From Spirochaetaceae bacterium (lineage in GTDB: Bacteria > Spirochaetota > Spirochaetia > Treponematales > Breznakiellaceae), in NCBI GenBank assembly GCA_031262035.1, contig JAISIL010000211.1, positions 1 to 35,412 of the forward strand: a DNA stretch of 35,412 bases, in the 5' to 3' direction. The notes below the pieces were generated by a model. That model searched no databases, had not been told where the DNA came from, and saw nothing but the letters and a program-made list of their open reading frames with translations. How positions within the stretch are numbered: the stretch's first letter is position 1; every line of letters starts with the position of its first letter. The translations under genes and the position numbers were made by a program. This document shows, piece by piece, positions 17,034 through 24,009 of the stretch.

Positions 17034-18195
17034 TTGTTGCCGCTATACCAATCTTTTCTTTAAAGCCATGCCCCACATGCTCTTCAAGGTTTTTACGGGC
17101 CTGTGCATCGGTTTCCGCCGTTTCAAAAAAGAGAGTGATGATATCCTTACCGTCCAGATGGTCTATCATAATCTGATATTCGCTTGAAACGCCGTCTATG
17201 CCGGCAAGCATCTCATCGACACGAGCGGGGAAGAACATCACGCCCTTCACCTTGACCATGTCATCGGAGCGGCCAAGAATCTGGTCGATACGGGGGAAAG
17301 CAGAACCACAGGGGCAATCGCCAAGCACCTCGCGGGTCAGGTCGCGGGTGCGGAAACGAATCAGCGGCGCTCCCTCTTTCTGAAGCGTCGTGATAACAAG
17401 CTCACCAATCTCGCCGGGCTTCACCTGTTCGCCGGTAGTCGGATTGATGATTTCGTAGTATAGATAATCTGTCCACATGTGCATGCCATACTGAAGAGGA
17501 CAATTGATGCCGATGCCCGGACCATAAATCTCGGTGAGGCCGTAAATATCGTAGAGCTCTACACCAAGTTCAGTGGCAATTCGGTTTCGCATCTTTTCGC
17601 CCCAGCGTTCGGAACCGGTCACGAGTTTTTTAAGATGAATTTTATCCTTCACCCCCCGCTTGGCAATTTCTTCGGCAAGAAGAAGCGCATAAGATGAGGT
17701 AGCGCCAAGCACAGTAGTTTCGAGGTCTTCCATCATCTTGATTTGCTTATCGGTATTTCCCGGCCCCAGCGGCACCGCCATGGCGCCCAGTTTTTCAGCA
17801 CCAAGTTGAAAGCCGATGCCCGCAGTCCAGAGGCCGTAACCTACGGTAATCTGAATGCGGTCGCTTTTGCTGATGCCTGCCATCTCGTAACAGCGGGCAA
17901 ACTGTATCGCCCAATCATCCACATCCTTTTGTGTATAGGGAATGATAACCGGCGTTCCGGTCGTCCCCGAGGATGAATGAATGCGCACAATTTTATCGGT
18001 ATCCACCGCACAGATTCCCAGCGGATAAGCCTCACGCAAATCGTTCTTTTCGGTAAAAGGCAGCTTGAAAAAATCATCCGCCGTTTTAATGTCGTCCACA
18101 TTGATACCTGCAAAGTGTTTCTTGTAAAAATCACTGTGCAGCGCATGTGCAATGTTCTTTTTGATAGAAACAAGAATGTCATTTGTCAATTCCAT
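16960..18195 (-). CDS. paaK: Phenylacetate-CoA ligase family enzyme
   Basis: ANL-superfamily ligase of 411 residues that adenylates an aryl acid and transfers it to CoA. The phosphate loop is HSSSGTTGTPVIIPYT, followed by YDIYGLTEIYGPG, RFRTRDLTRE, and a C-terminal domain with RSDDMVKVKGVMFFP and the ending LPRSEKKTPRVFDNRY. AAGGAGAAAAT precedes the ATG. It follows iorA-iorB, whose products make aryl-acyl-CoA from aromatic 2-oxoacids. This enzyme may activate free aryl acids or run in reverse to gain ATP (inference). A cloverleaf repeat separates it from iorB. Confidence 0.93.
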   Translation of the reverse strand: MELTNDILVSIKKNIAHALHSDFYKKHFAGINVDDIKTADDFFKLPFTEKNDLREAYPLGICAVDTDKIVRIHSSSGTTGTPVIIPYTQKDVDDWAIQFARCYEMAGISKSDRIQITVGYGLWTAGIGFQLGAEKLGAMAVPLGPGNTDKQIKMMEDLETTVLGATSSYALLLAEEIAKRGVKDKIHLKKLVTGSERWGEKMRNRIATELGVELYDIYGLTEIYGPGIGINCPLQYGMHMWTDYLYYEIINPTTGEQVKPGEIGELVITTLQKEGAPLIRFRTRDLTREVLGDCPCGSAFPRIDQILGRSDDMVKVKGVMFFPARVDEMLAGIDGVSSEYQIMIDHLDGKDIITLFFETAETDAQARKNLEEHVGHGFKEKIGIAATIKAVGMGDLPRSEKKTPRVFDNRY

Positions 18196-18218
18196 ATATT
18201 TTCTCCTTACTATTTTTT

Positions 18219-18312
18219 AACCACAAATGACACAAATGGCGCTACGCGCCACACGAATACAATCATTTTATTATTCGTGTAGCCCGCAGGGCTATTCGTG
18301 CTATTCGTGGTT
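18219..18312. repeat. Cloverleaf-type intergenic repeat, copy 4
   Basis: Outer stem AACCACAAATGACACAAAT with ATTCGTGCTATTCGTGGTT. The left side hairpin is GGCGC-TAC-GCGCC, the central stem ACACGAAT/ATTCGTGT has a 14 bp loop, and the right hairpin is AGCCC-GCA-GGGCT. Both side-hairpin stems differ from those of the other copies yet pair fully. It separates iorB and paaK inside what would otherwise be one operon. Confidence 0.92.
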
Positions 18313-18314
18313 TT

Positions 18315-18845
18315 TTATATTTCCAATGCCGCGAAATTCGCATCCCAATGTTTGGGAGGTAATTTTATTTTAATCACCTCCCGAATCTCCTCTGTGCTAA
18401 AGGGCAGAGCCCCATTTTTTATGGCCAAACCCAGCAGCGCTACATTGGTGCTTCGTTTGTTTTGCAGGCTTTCAGGGTCTAAAACAATGATTTTTTCGAA
18501 ATTTTCTTTTAAAAAGGCCAGTAGTTCAGCACTTTGTGCATCGTCTTTTTTCTGCACAACTATTAATGTGCCGTCTTTTTTCACAAAACTGCATACACGG
18601 ACTGCTTCGGCTATATCAAAACCAAGGAGCAGGTCGGCCTGGCCTTCGGGGATAAGCGGGGAATAAATGCTTTCTGTTGATGGGGCAATTCTAATGTGGC
18701 TGGTAACGCTGCCGCCCCTTTGTGCCATGCCGATTGTTTCGCTGCCTCGCACGGCATAGCCTTTTCGTATTGCCGCCTCGCCAATGAGTCTTGCCGCAAG
18801 CACCGTTCCCTGTCCGCCTATGCCGGTTAATAGTATGTTAGTCAT
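18315..18845 (-). CDS. iorB: Indolepyruvate ferredoxin oxidoreductase, beta subunit
   Basis: Gamma-domain subunit of the aryl-pyruvate:ferredoxin oxidoreductase, 176 residues. It begins MTNILLTGIGGQGTVLAARL, the family signature, followed by SETIGMAQRGGSVTSHIRI. The ATG overlaps the iorA stop (ATGA), with GGGGG upstream, so an upstream in-frame ATG at 18872 is rejected. It works with IorA to convert indolepyruvate, phenylpyruvate or hydroxyphenylpyruvate plus CoA into the aryl-acetyl-CoA, CO2 and reduced ferredoxin. The enzyme is oxygen-sensitive, which fits an anaerobe. Confidence 0.95.
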   Translation of the reverse strand: MTNILLTGIGGQGTVLAARLIGEAAIRKGYAVRGSETIGMAQRGGSVTSHIRIAPSTESIYSPLIPEGQADLLLGFDIAEAVRVCSFVKKDGTLIVVQKKDDAQSAELLAFLKENFEKIIVLDPESLQNKRSTNVALLGLAIKNGALPFSTEEIREVIKIKLPPKHWDANFAALEI

Positions 18846-20506
18846 TTTTTGCCCCCGAAGTAGGTGACACATGCCCCCTCAAAAATAATTACCCGGACGC
18901 CGGTTTTGGTAATCATCTTTTTCACTACAGCTACTGCCTCATCGTGTTTGCGACAGTTTACTGTTTCTACATGGTCAACCCCGCAGCCTTTGACAATATT
19001 GGCAATGCTTATCTTTTCTACCGTTTTGCCCATTAAGGTCCTGCCCATGCCGGGATGCTCCTGGCCGCCTGTCATTGCCGTTGTGGAATTGTCCAGCACA
19101 CAGATAATTTCATCGGCGCCATTATACACGGCATTTATTACACCACTCACACCACTTGCAAAAAAGGTCGAATCGCCAATGAATGCAAAATTTACCATTT
19201 TACTGTTTGCATCACGTATTTTTTCTGCACGGTGAATCCCTGCTGCCTGTGTTATGCCTGCACCCATACACAAACAGGTGTCTGTTACCCCAAGGGTATT
19301 TCCCAAGGTGTAACAACCAATGTCCCCTGAATAAACGGCATCGTCTGCCAAACCCATTTCTGCAACAGCGTCCTTCACCGCAGTGAATGAATCGTGGTGC
19401 GGGCATCCCTGGCAGAGAACCGGTGGCCGGGGGGGTAATGGGGGAAGAATTAGCTCACGCGGAGGCGCGGAGGCGCAGAGGGTTTTAATAAGAATATCTG
19501 TGCTTAACTCTCCGGCCGCCGGTACTGTCTTATCGTGCTTACCGTGTATTGTTATGCTTACATGATGCTTGCCGCAAATCCTGAAGAGATTATCTTCAAT
19601 AACCGGGTCAAGTTCCTCGACAACCAAAACTTCATCCAATCCTTCCAAAAAATCTAAAACTAAATTTTCATTAATCGGATATTGATTAATCTTTAGTAAT
19701 CGATATTCTTCATTTGTATTTTTCAGCGCCTCTTGCACATAAGTATAGGACACACCGCCGGTAGCAATCCCTTTGCGTGAGACGGCAACCCCGCGCCTCT
19801 GCGCCTCCGCGTGAGATAATTCCCTTTCCTGCTCGACAATCTTGATATGATTCAAATACGAGGCCCGTGGGAAAATAACCCACTTCCCATTGTCCTTTGT
19901 CCAGCCTTTTACCGGGAGCCCTTCAATCGCCGGCAGCATTTGAACAGATGAATAGGAATGGGACACACGGGTAGTAGGCCGGACAATAACCGGACGGCCC
20001 AGTTTTTCGGAAAGGGCAAATGCTTCTTCCATCATGGTGTATGCTTCTTCCGGCGACGAAGGGTCGAAAACCGGTATGTGGGCAAACTCTGCAAAATGCC
20101 GGGTATCCTGTTCTGTTTGGCTGGAAATAGGGCCGGGGTCGTCGGCAACTACAATTACCATTGCCCCTTTAATGCCCACATAGTTTATACTCATTACCGG
20201 GTCCGCAGCCACATTGAGCCCCATCTGCTTCATGGTCACCAGGACCCGTGCCCCGGCAATGGCAGCCCCGGCAGCGGTTTCCGCAGCGGCCTTTTCGTTA
20301 ACGCTCCACTCGCAGTAGGGCTTATTCGCCCCCCACCCGACCTCCCCCGCAAGGGGGGAGGAGGAAATCTCCCGTGCTACCGTTTCGAGGATTTCTGATG
20401 AAGGCGTCCCCGGATAGCCGCATGCGATATGCAGCCCTGCCCGTAAGGCCCCCAACGCAATAGCCTCATTCCCCATAAGTAAGCGTGTTTCTATACACCG
20501 TAACAT
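18842..20506 (-). CDS. iorA: Indolepyruvate ferredoxin oxidoreductase, alpha subunit, without C-terminal ferredoxin domain
   Basis: Thiamine-diphosphate subunit of the aryl-pyruvate oxidoreductase, 554 residues from ATG 20506. The N-terminal pyrimidine-binding domain has GNEAIALGALRAG and CGYPGTPSSEI; the C-terminal diphosphate domain has CQGCPHHDSF, GDIGCYTLG, FIGDSTFFASG and LDNSTTAMTGGQ. Known IorA proteins usually end in a two-cluster ferredoxin domain of about 70 residues; this one stops at GACVTYFGGKK with no CxxCxxC motif. Three repeat-derived segments lie in frame: residues about 49-56 (core of SSPLAGEVGWG), 231-240 (SHAEAQRRG) and 342-351 (CASAPPREL). The longer frame from 20602 runs through the promoter and is rejected. 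There is no ribosome-binding site; the mRNA appears leaderless. Confidence 0.93.
   Translation of the reverse strand: MLRCIETRLLMGNEAIALGALRAGLHIACGYPGTPSSEILETVAREISSSPLAGEVGWGANKPYCEWSVNEKAAAETAAGAAIAGARVLVTMKQMGLNVAADPVMSINYVGIKGAMVIVVADDPGPISSQTEQDTRHFAEFAHIPVFDPSSPEEAYTMMEEAFALSEKLGRPVIVRPTTRVSHSYSSVQMLPAIEGLPVKGWTKDNGKWVIFPRASYLNHIKIVEQERELSHAEAQRRGVAVSRKGIATGGVSYTYVQEALKNTNEEYRLLKINQYPINENLVLDFLEGLDEVLVVEELDPVIEDNLFRICGKHHVSITIHGKHDKTVPAAGELSTDILIKTLCASAPPRELILPPLPPRPPVLCQGCPHHDSFTAVKDAVAEMGLADDAVYSGDIGCYTLGNTLGVTDTCLCMGAGITQAAGIHRAEKIRDANSKMVNFAFIGDSTFFASGVSGVINAVYNGADEIICVLDNSTTAMTGGQEHPGMGRTLMGKTVEKISIANIVKGCGVDHVETVNCRKHDEAVAVVKKMITKTGVRVIIFEGACVTYFGGKK
19454..19482. repeat. GC-rich short repeat inside iorA, copy A
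   Basis: CTCACGCGGAGGCGCGGAGG plus GCGCAGAGG on the plus strand, so the gene on the minus strand reads its complement as LCASAPPREL. This is the opposite orientation to the copy at 19789-19815 in the same gene. Confidence 0.85.
19789..19815. repeat. GC-rich short repeat inside iorA, copy B
   Basis: On the minus strand CTCACGCGGAGGCGCAGAGG followed by CGCGGGG, read as SHAEAQRRG. It lies in a linker before GVSYTYVQEAL. Confidence 0.85.
20341..20361. repeat. C/G-rich hairpin repeat inside iorA
   Basis: CCTCCCCC and GGGGGAGG pair around a GCAAG loop. Read on the minus strand with its flanks it gives SSPLAGEVGWGA, a peptide I recognise as the translation of a repeat dispersed in many genomes. 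It interrupts the usual short link between GTPSSEILETVA and EWSVNEK. Confidence 0.75.
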
Positions 20507-20512
20507 ATAATT

Positions 20513-20541
20513 ATTGTAGCATTTTCGTAAAAAGCTGTCAA
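20513..20541 (-). promoter_or_regulatory. Promoter of iorAB, predicts a leaderless mRNA
   Basis: On the minus strand a perfect TTGACA (20536-20541), a 17 bp spacer and TACAAT (20513-20518). The -10 box ends 6 bp before the ATG at 20506, and no Shine-Dalgarno sequence fits between them. Confidence 0.8.
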
Positions 20542-20561
20542 TAGGTGAAAGTAAAAAAAAC

Positions 20562-20668
20562 AACCACGAATAACACGAATGATATTGCCTACGGCAAATC
20601 ACACAAATTTTTGCTTACTTATCGTAGATTATTCGTGTCGGCCTAGCCGATTCGTGTTATTCGTGGTT
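20562..20668 (+). repeat. Cloverleaf-type intergenic repeat, copy 5
   Basis: Outer stem AACCACGAATAACACGAAT with ATTCGTGTTATTCGTGGTT, perfectly paired over 19 bp. The left side hairpin is TTGCC-TAC-GGCAA within GAT...ATC, the central stem is ACACAAAT/ATTCGTGT, and the right hairpin is CGGC-CTA-GCCG with closing T/A. It sits between the divergent iorA and clpP promoters. Confidence 0.93.
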
Positions 20669-20684
20669 GTATAAATGGGAGCAC

Positions 20685-20713
20685 TTGACTTTTTCTAGAT
20701 AGTTCTGTATATT
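20685..20713 (+). promoter_or_regulatory. Promoter of clpP
   Basis: TTGACT (20685-20690), a 17 bp spacer and TATATT (20708-20713), followed by AGAAGGGA and the ATG at 20734. The -35 box starts 17 bp after the end of cloverleaf copy 5. Confidence 0.8.
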
Positions 20714-20733
20714 ATAAAAGAAGGGAATTATTA

Positions 20734-21354
20734 ATGAAGAAACTTACACCTTATTTAGAAGACGAAGATGATGAAGACGAGGATGAGGGGAAGCAGGACT
20801 CTGATGCTTTTGACGAGAAGCTGCTGAAAACCCGGACAATTCTTCTCTGCGGGGAAATCAATAAGGCGCTTGCCGAAAAAACAATCAAGCAGCTCTTGAT
20901 TTTAGACACTGCCGGCAAGGACGAAGATAAACCTGAGCCGATTAAGCTCTTTATCGACTCGCCCGGCGGGGATGCCGATGCCGGTTACGCTATTTTTGAT
21001 ATGATTCGGTTCATAAAGGCGCCGGTTATCACTATTGGGATGGGGCTTGTGGCAAGTGCTGCGGCGATTATCCAACTGGCTGCGCCTAAGGAACGGCGAA
21101 CAGGGCTGCCCAATAGCCATTATCTGATTCACCAGCCGCTTTCCGGCATTCGTGGTGTGGCTACCGACATTGAAATACATGCACGGGAATTGGAGAAGCT
21201 CCGTGAAAAAATCAATAAGTTGATTGCCGATGAAACAGGTCAGCCATTGGAGCATGTCGAAAAAGACACCGACCGCGACTACTGGATGACGGCAGAAGAA
21301 GCAGTCAAATACGGCTTGATTTCACGGGTAGTGACTTCGGCCAATGATATTTAG
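20734..21354 (+). CDS. clpP: ATP-dependent Clp protease proteolytic subunit
   Basis: Serine peptidase that forms the double-ring chamber of Clp proteases. The catalytic triad is present with normal spacing: Ser108 in GLVASAAA, His133 in YLIHQP and Asp182 in TDRDYWM. The serine box departs from the usual GQAASMGA. Residues about 8-20 form an acidic extension (EDEDDEDEDEG) before LLKTRTILLCGEI, where most ClpP proteins have a propeptide or axial loop. It is a single gene without clpX or tig beside it. The TATATT promoter and GAAGGGA site fix the start. It may be a second, divergent ClpP paralogue (inference). Confidence 0.9.
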   Translation: MKKLTPYLEDEDDEDEDEGKQDSDAFDEKLLKTRTILLCGEINKALAEKTIKQLLILDTAGKDEDKPEPIKLFIDSPGGDADAGYAIFDMIRFIKAPVITIGMGLVASAAAIIQLAAPKERRTGLPNSHYLIHQPLSGIRGVATDIEIHARELEKLREKINKLIADETGQPLEHVEKDTDRDYWMTAEEAVKYGLISRVVTSANDI

Positions 21355-21378
21355 TCTACGGTAAACTGACAGCCCCTC

Positions 21379-21407
21379 TTGAAATAAAACACCAATTGCA
21401 CTAAGCT
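21379..21407 (+). promoter_or_regulatory. Promoter of the aldo/keto reductase operon, predicts a leaderless mRNA
   Basis: TTGAAA (21379-21384), a 17 bp spacer and TAAGCT (21402-21407). The ATG at 21414 follows after exactly 6 bp. The -10 box is imperfect, but the geometry matches glgX, iorA and ilvB. Confidence 0.55.
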
Positions 21408-21413
21408 TGAAGC

Positions 21414-22631
21414 ATGAAGTATCGTGTTGACAAAGTTTCCGGCAATAAGCTGTCGGTGTTGGGCTTCGGTTGTATGCGTTTTCCCCATATCGGGCCGGCG
21501 ATTGATATCAATCTAACAGAAAAGTTGATTATGAAGGCTGTCGATGCCGGGGTGAACTACTTCGACACGGCATATCTCTATCCGGGGAGCGAGGACGCCC
21601 TCGGCCAGATTCTGGAACGGAACGGGGCGCGGGACAAGGTCTTTATCGCCTCGAAGCTCCCGATGGTAATGCTCCGCAAGAAAGAGGATATCGAAAAGTG
21701 CTTTCAAACTGAACTGAAGCACCTCCGGACAGACCATATCGATTACTATCTGATGCACATGCTCACCGATTTAGCCCAGTGGGAAAAGTTTTGTTCCTGG
21801 GGCATCGAAGAATGGATTGCCGCCAAGAAGGCAAGCGGGCAAATCCGGCAAATCGGTTTTTCCTTTCACGGAAGCTGTGCCGAGTATTTGAAGATTCTAG
21901 AGAAGTATCCTGCCGACCATCCTTTGTGGGAATTTGCCCAGATACAGTATAACTATTCTGATGAAAACTATCAGGCCGGTGTTACCGGCCTTAAGAAGAC
22001 TGCTGAGATGGGCCTTCCGGTGATTATTATGGAGCCGCTCCTTGGGGGAAAGCTTGCCAATCTTTCAAAAGAGGCTGCGACGATTTTTGCTGATCTGAAT
22101 AAATCACTTGACAAAAACTACAGCCCTGCTGTCTGGGCTTTCCGCTGGCTCTGGAATCAGAGCGAGCCTACGGTGGTTCTTTCCGGTATGAATTCGATGG
22201 CTCAACTTGATGATAACCTTGCCGCTGCAGATGAGGCCGAAGCGGGGATTTTAACAGAGGCAGAGATTGAGGCATACCAAAAGGTGCGGACAATATTCCG
22301 TGCATCTTACAAAATCCCCTGCACCGGCTGCAATTACTGTATGCCCTGCCCGCAGGGGGTGAATATCCCCGGCCTCTTTGCCGCCTACAACACACGCTAT
22401 TCACAGGGCTTTATGTCAGGGATGCAGCAATACATGACCTCTACCCATGTCACCTCAGACCATACCGGCAGGCCGGGTAACTGCATTGCCTGTTGCGCCT
22501 GCGAAAAGCACTGCCCCCAGCACTTACCGATTATACACAATCTGAAAGAGGTCAGGCGAAAAATGGAATTCCAGCCGGTCGGTATTGGTATAGATATTGC
22601 CCGTGCATTCTTGGGTAGAAAAGGTAAGTAA
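21414..22631 (+). CDS. Aldo/keto reductase with C-terminal 4Fe-4S ferredoxin domain
   Basis: A 405-residue oxidoreductase. Residues about 1-290 form the AKR barrel (SVLGFGCMRFP, YFDTAYLYPGSE, FIASKLP, DYYLMHML), giving the catalytic Asp, Tyr, Lys and His. The C-terminal 110 residues carry two cysteine clusters: CTGCNYCMPCPQGVNIP and CIACCACEKHCPQ. This AKR-plus-ferredoxin architecture is common in anaerobes; substrates are mostly unknown. There is no ribosome-binding site; the promoter places +1 at the ATG. The acyltransferase gene starts 1 bp after its stop, and the run continues into the metal transporter genes, so it heads a five-gene operon. Confidence 0.9.
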   Translation: MKYRVDKVSGNKLSVLGFGCMRFPHIGPAIDINLTEKLIMKAVDAGVNYFDTAYLYPGSEDALGQILERNGARDKVFIASKLPMVMLRKKEDIEKCFQTELKHLRTDHIDYYLMHMLTDLAQWEKFCSWGIEEWIAAKKASGQIRQIGFSFHGSCAEYLKILEKYPADHPLWEFAQIQYNYSDENYQAGVTGLKKTAEMGLPVIIMEPLLGGKLANLSKEAATIFADLNKSLDKNYSPAVWAFRWLWNQSEPTVVLSGMNSMAQLDDNLAAADEAEAGILTEAEIEAYQKVRTIFRASYKIPCTGCNYCMPCPQGVNIPGLFAAYNTRYSQGFMSGMQQYMTSTHVTSDHTGRPGNCIACCACEKHCPQHLPIIHNLKEVRRKMEFQPVGIGIDIARAFLGRKGK

Positions 22632-22632
22632 G

Positions 22633-24009
22633 ATGTATAAGCCTTATCAGCTTGCGATTACTGAGGCAAAGGCCGATGTAACTGCCCGGAAGTCTGCTAT
22701 CAGTAAACTTGCCCTTTTTTGTGTGTGGCCGCTTGCACGGCTTTACTGTGCACAGTTTATTGGCGCTGCAAGGGTTCATCTGGAGAATGCACAGTATTTC
22801 TGTGCAGAGTATAATGCTGCACTCTTAAAAAATAAAAGAATGATAATTGCATTCCGCCACCCTTATGGTAATGAACCTGAAATAATGATGTGGTATATTA
22901 TCTATAAACTAAAACGGACAGCAAAAAAATACGGTATAAAATTTTCAAGGCATCCCTTTGTCCGGACTTTATATGGTTATGAGATACTCCGTTGGGGCGG
23001 GCCGCTGGCACGCTGGATTATGCCGCGCATCGGCGCCTTGCCGGTCTATCATGCAAAGATAGACATGGCAAGTATGCGCGAAATCGATAAGGCAATAGAT
23101 GAAGGCCCCTACCCGATAGCCCTTGCCCCTGAAGGCCAGGTAACTTACACAACCGATGAGATTATTCACATAGAGACAGGTGCAATGCGGTTTGGCTTGC
23201 AGGCTGCGAAGCGGCTGGAAAATAAAGATATTCCGGTTGAGATAATGCCTTTTTCGTTCAGGTTTCATTATGGGGAAGGGGCGTGGAGGAAGGTATTCAA
23301 GATGCTGCGTAGGGTTGAAATTCTGTGTGGTATCAATAATAATTCTCACGCGGAGGCGCGGGGGCGCGGGGGTTTTTATACAAGGATTGAGTGCTGTCGT
23401 GAATATATATTAGTACAGAATGAAAAACGGTATGGCATTGATACTGGTGAAAATGATAGACCCCTATCATTCAATGATAGGGTGGATGCAGTTATTGACT
23501 GTGCTTTAAGGCGGACGGAGGAAATTCTGGGGCAGAAGGCACGGGAGGGGAATCTTTTTGACAAGATGTATTATCTGCGGCAATTGAACTGGGATAATAT
23601 TTTTATACCGGGCATGTATTCTTTGAAAAAATTACCCCAGGTGGAACGTTCGCTTGCCGATTTAAAGGCCGGGGAAGCCTGGCATGCATCCCGGCACCTG
23701 GAAATGGTAGATTTTTGTCAATACTTTAAAGGCCCCCTGCCCACTCCGGAAACCTCCTTACATGACACTATTGAATATGTGCAAAACCTTTTCGACTTCG
23801 CAAACCGCACCATGGGCGGCCAATTCAATAGCAGGCGAACCATTATGCCAAGCCGTGTTTCTTTTATTCCCGGCAAGGCCATTCCGGTAAACGAACACCT
23901 GGCAGCCTACAAACAAAACAAAAAAGAAACCACCGAACAATTAACCGAACAATTACGGGAACAATTTTTAGAGACGGCCGCGGAGGCGGCAAAAAATGAC
24001 AGGCGGTAA
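22633..24009 (+). CDS. PlsC-like acyltransferase family protein
   Basis: Predicted glycerolipid acyltransferase of 458 residues. An HX4D-type motif appears as HPYGNE (FRHPYGNEPEIMMW), so the usual aspartate is glutamate. The later block IALAPEGQVTY resembles the PEG motif. The C-terminal 180 residues (from LNWDNIFIPGMY onward) are not part of the standard domain and I do not recognise them. Residues about 238-247 (SHAEARGRGG) come from the GC-rich repeat. An upstream TTG frame (22597) overlaps the reductase gene and is rejected. It overlaps the next gene by 14 bp. The lipid substrate is unknown. Confidence 0.7.
   Translation: MYKPYQLAITEAKADVTARKSAISKLALFCVWPLARLYCAQFIGAARVHLENAQYFCAEYNAALLKNKRMIIAFRHPYGNEPEIMMWYIIYKLKRTAKKYGIKFSRHPFVRTLYGYEILRWGGPLARWIMPRIGALPVYHAKIDMASMREIDKAIDEGPYPIALAPEGQVTYTTDEIIHIETGAMRFGLQAAKRLENKDIPVEIMPFSFRFHYGEGAWRKVFKMLRRVEILCGINNNSHAEARGRGGFYTRIECCREYILVQNEKRYGIDTGENDRPLSFNDRVDAVIDCALRRTEEILGQKAREGNLFDKMYYLRQLNWDNIFIPGMYSLKKLPQVERSLADLKAGEAWHASRHLEMVDFCQYFKGPLPTPETSLHDTIEYVQNLFDFANRTMGGQFNSRRTIMPSRVSFIPGKAIPVNEHLAAYKQNKKETTEQLTEQLREQFLETAAEAAKNDRR
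23345..23372. repeat. GC-rich short repeat inside the acyltransferase gene, in frame
   Basis: CTCACGCGGAGGCGCGGGGG followed by CGCGGGGG, read as SHAEARGRGG between INNN and FYTRIE. It is in the same orientation and frame as iorA copy B. Confidence 0.85.

Noticed and set aside
18842-20602. Longer iorA starting at 20602
   Set aside because: The extra 32 residues run through the -35/-10 promoter and look unlike the family; ATG 20506 leads directly into the conserved GNEAIALG segment.
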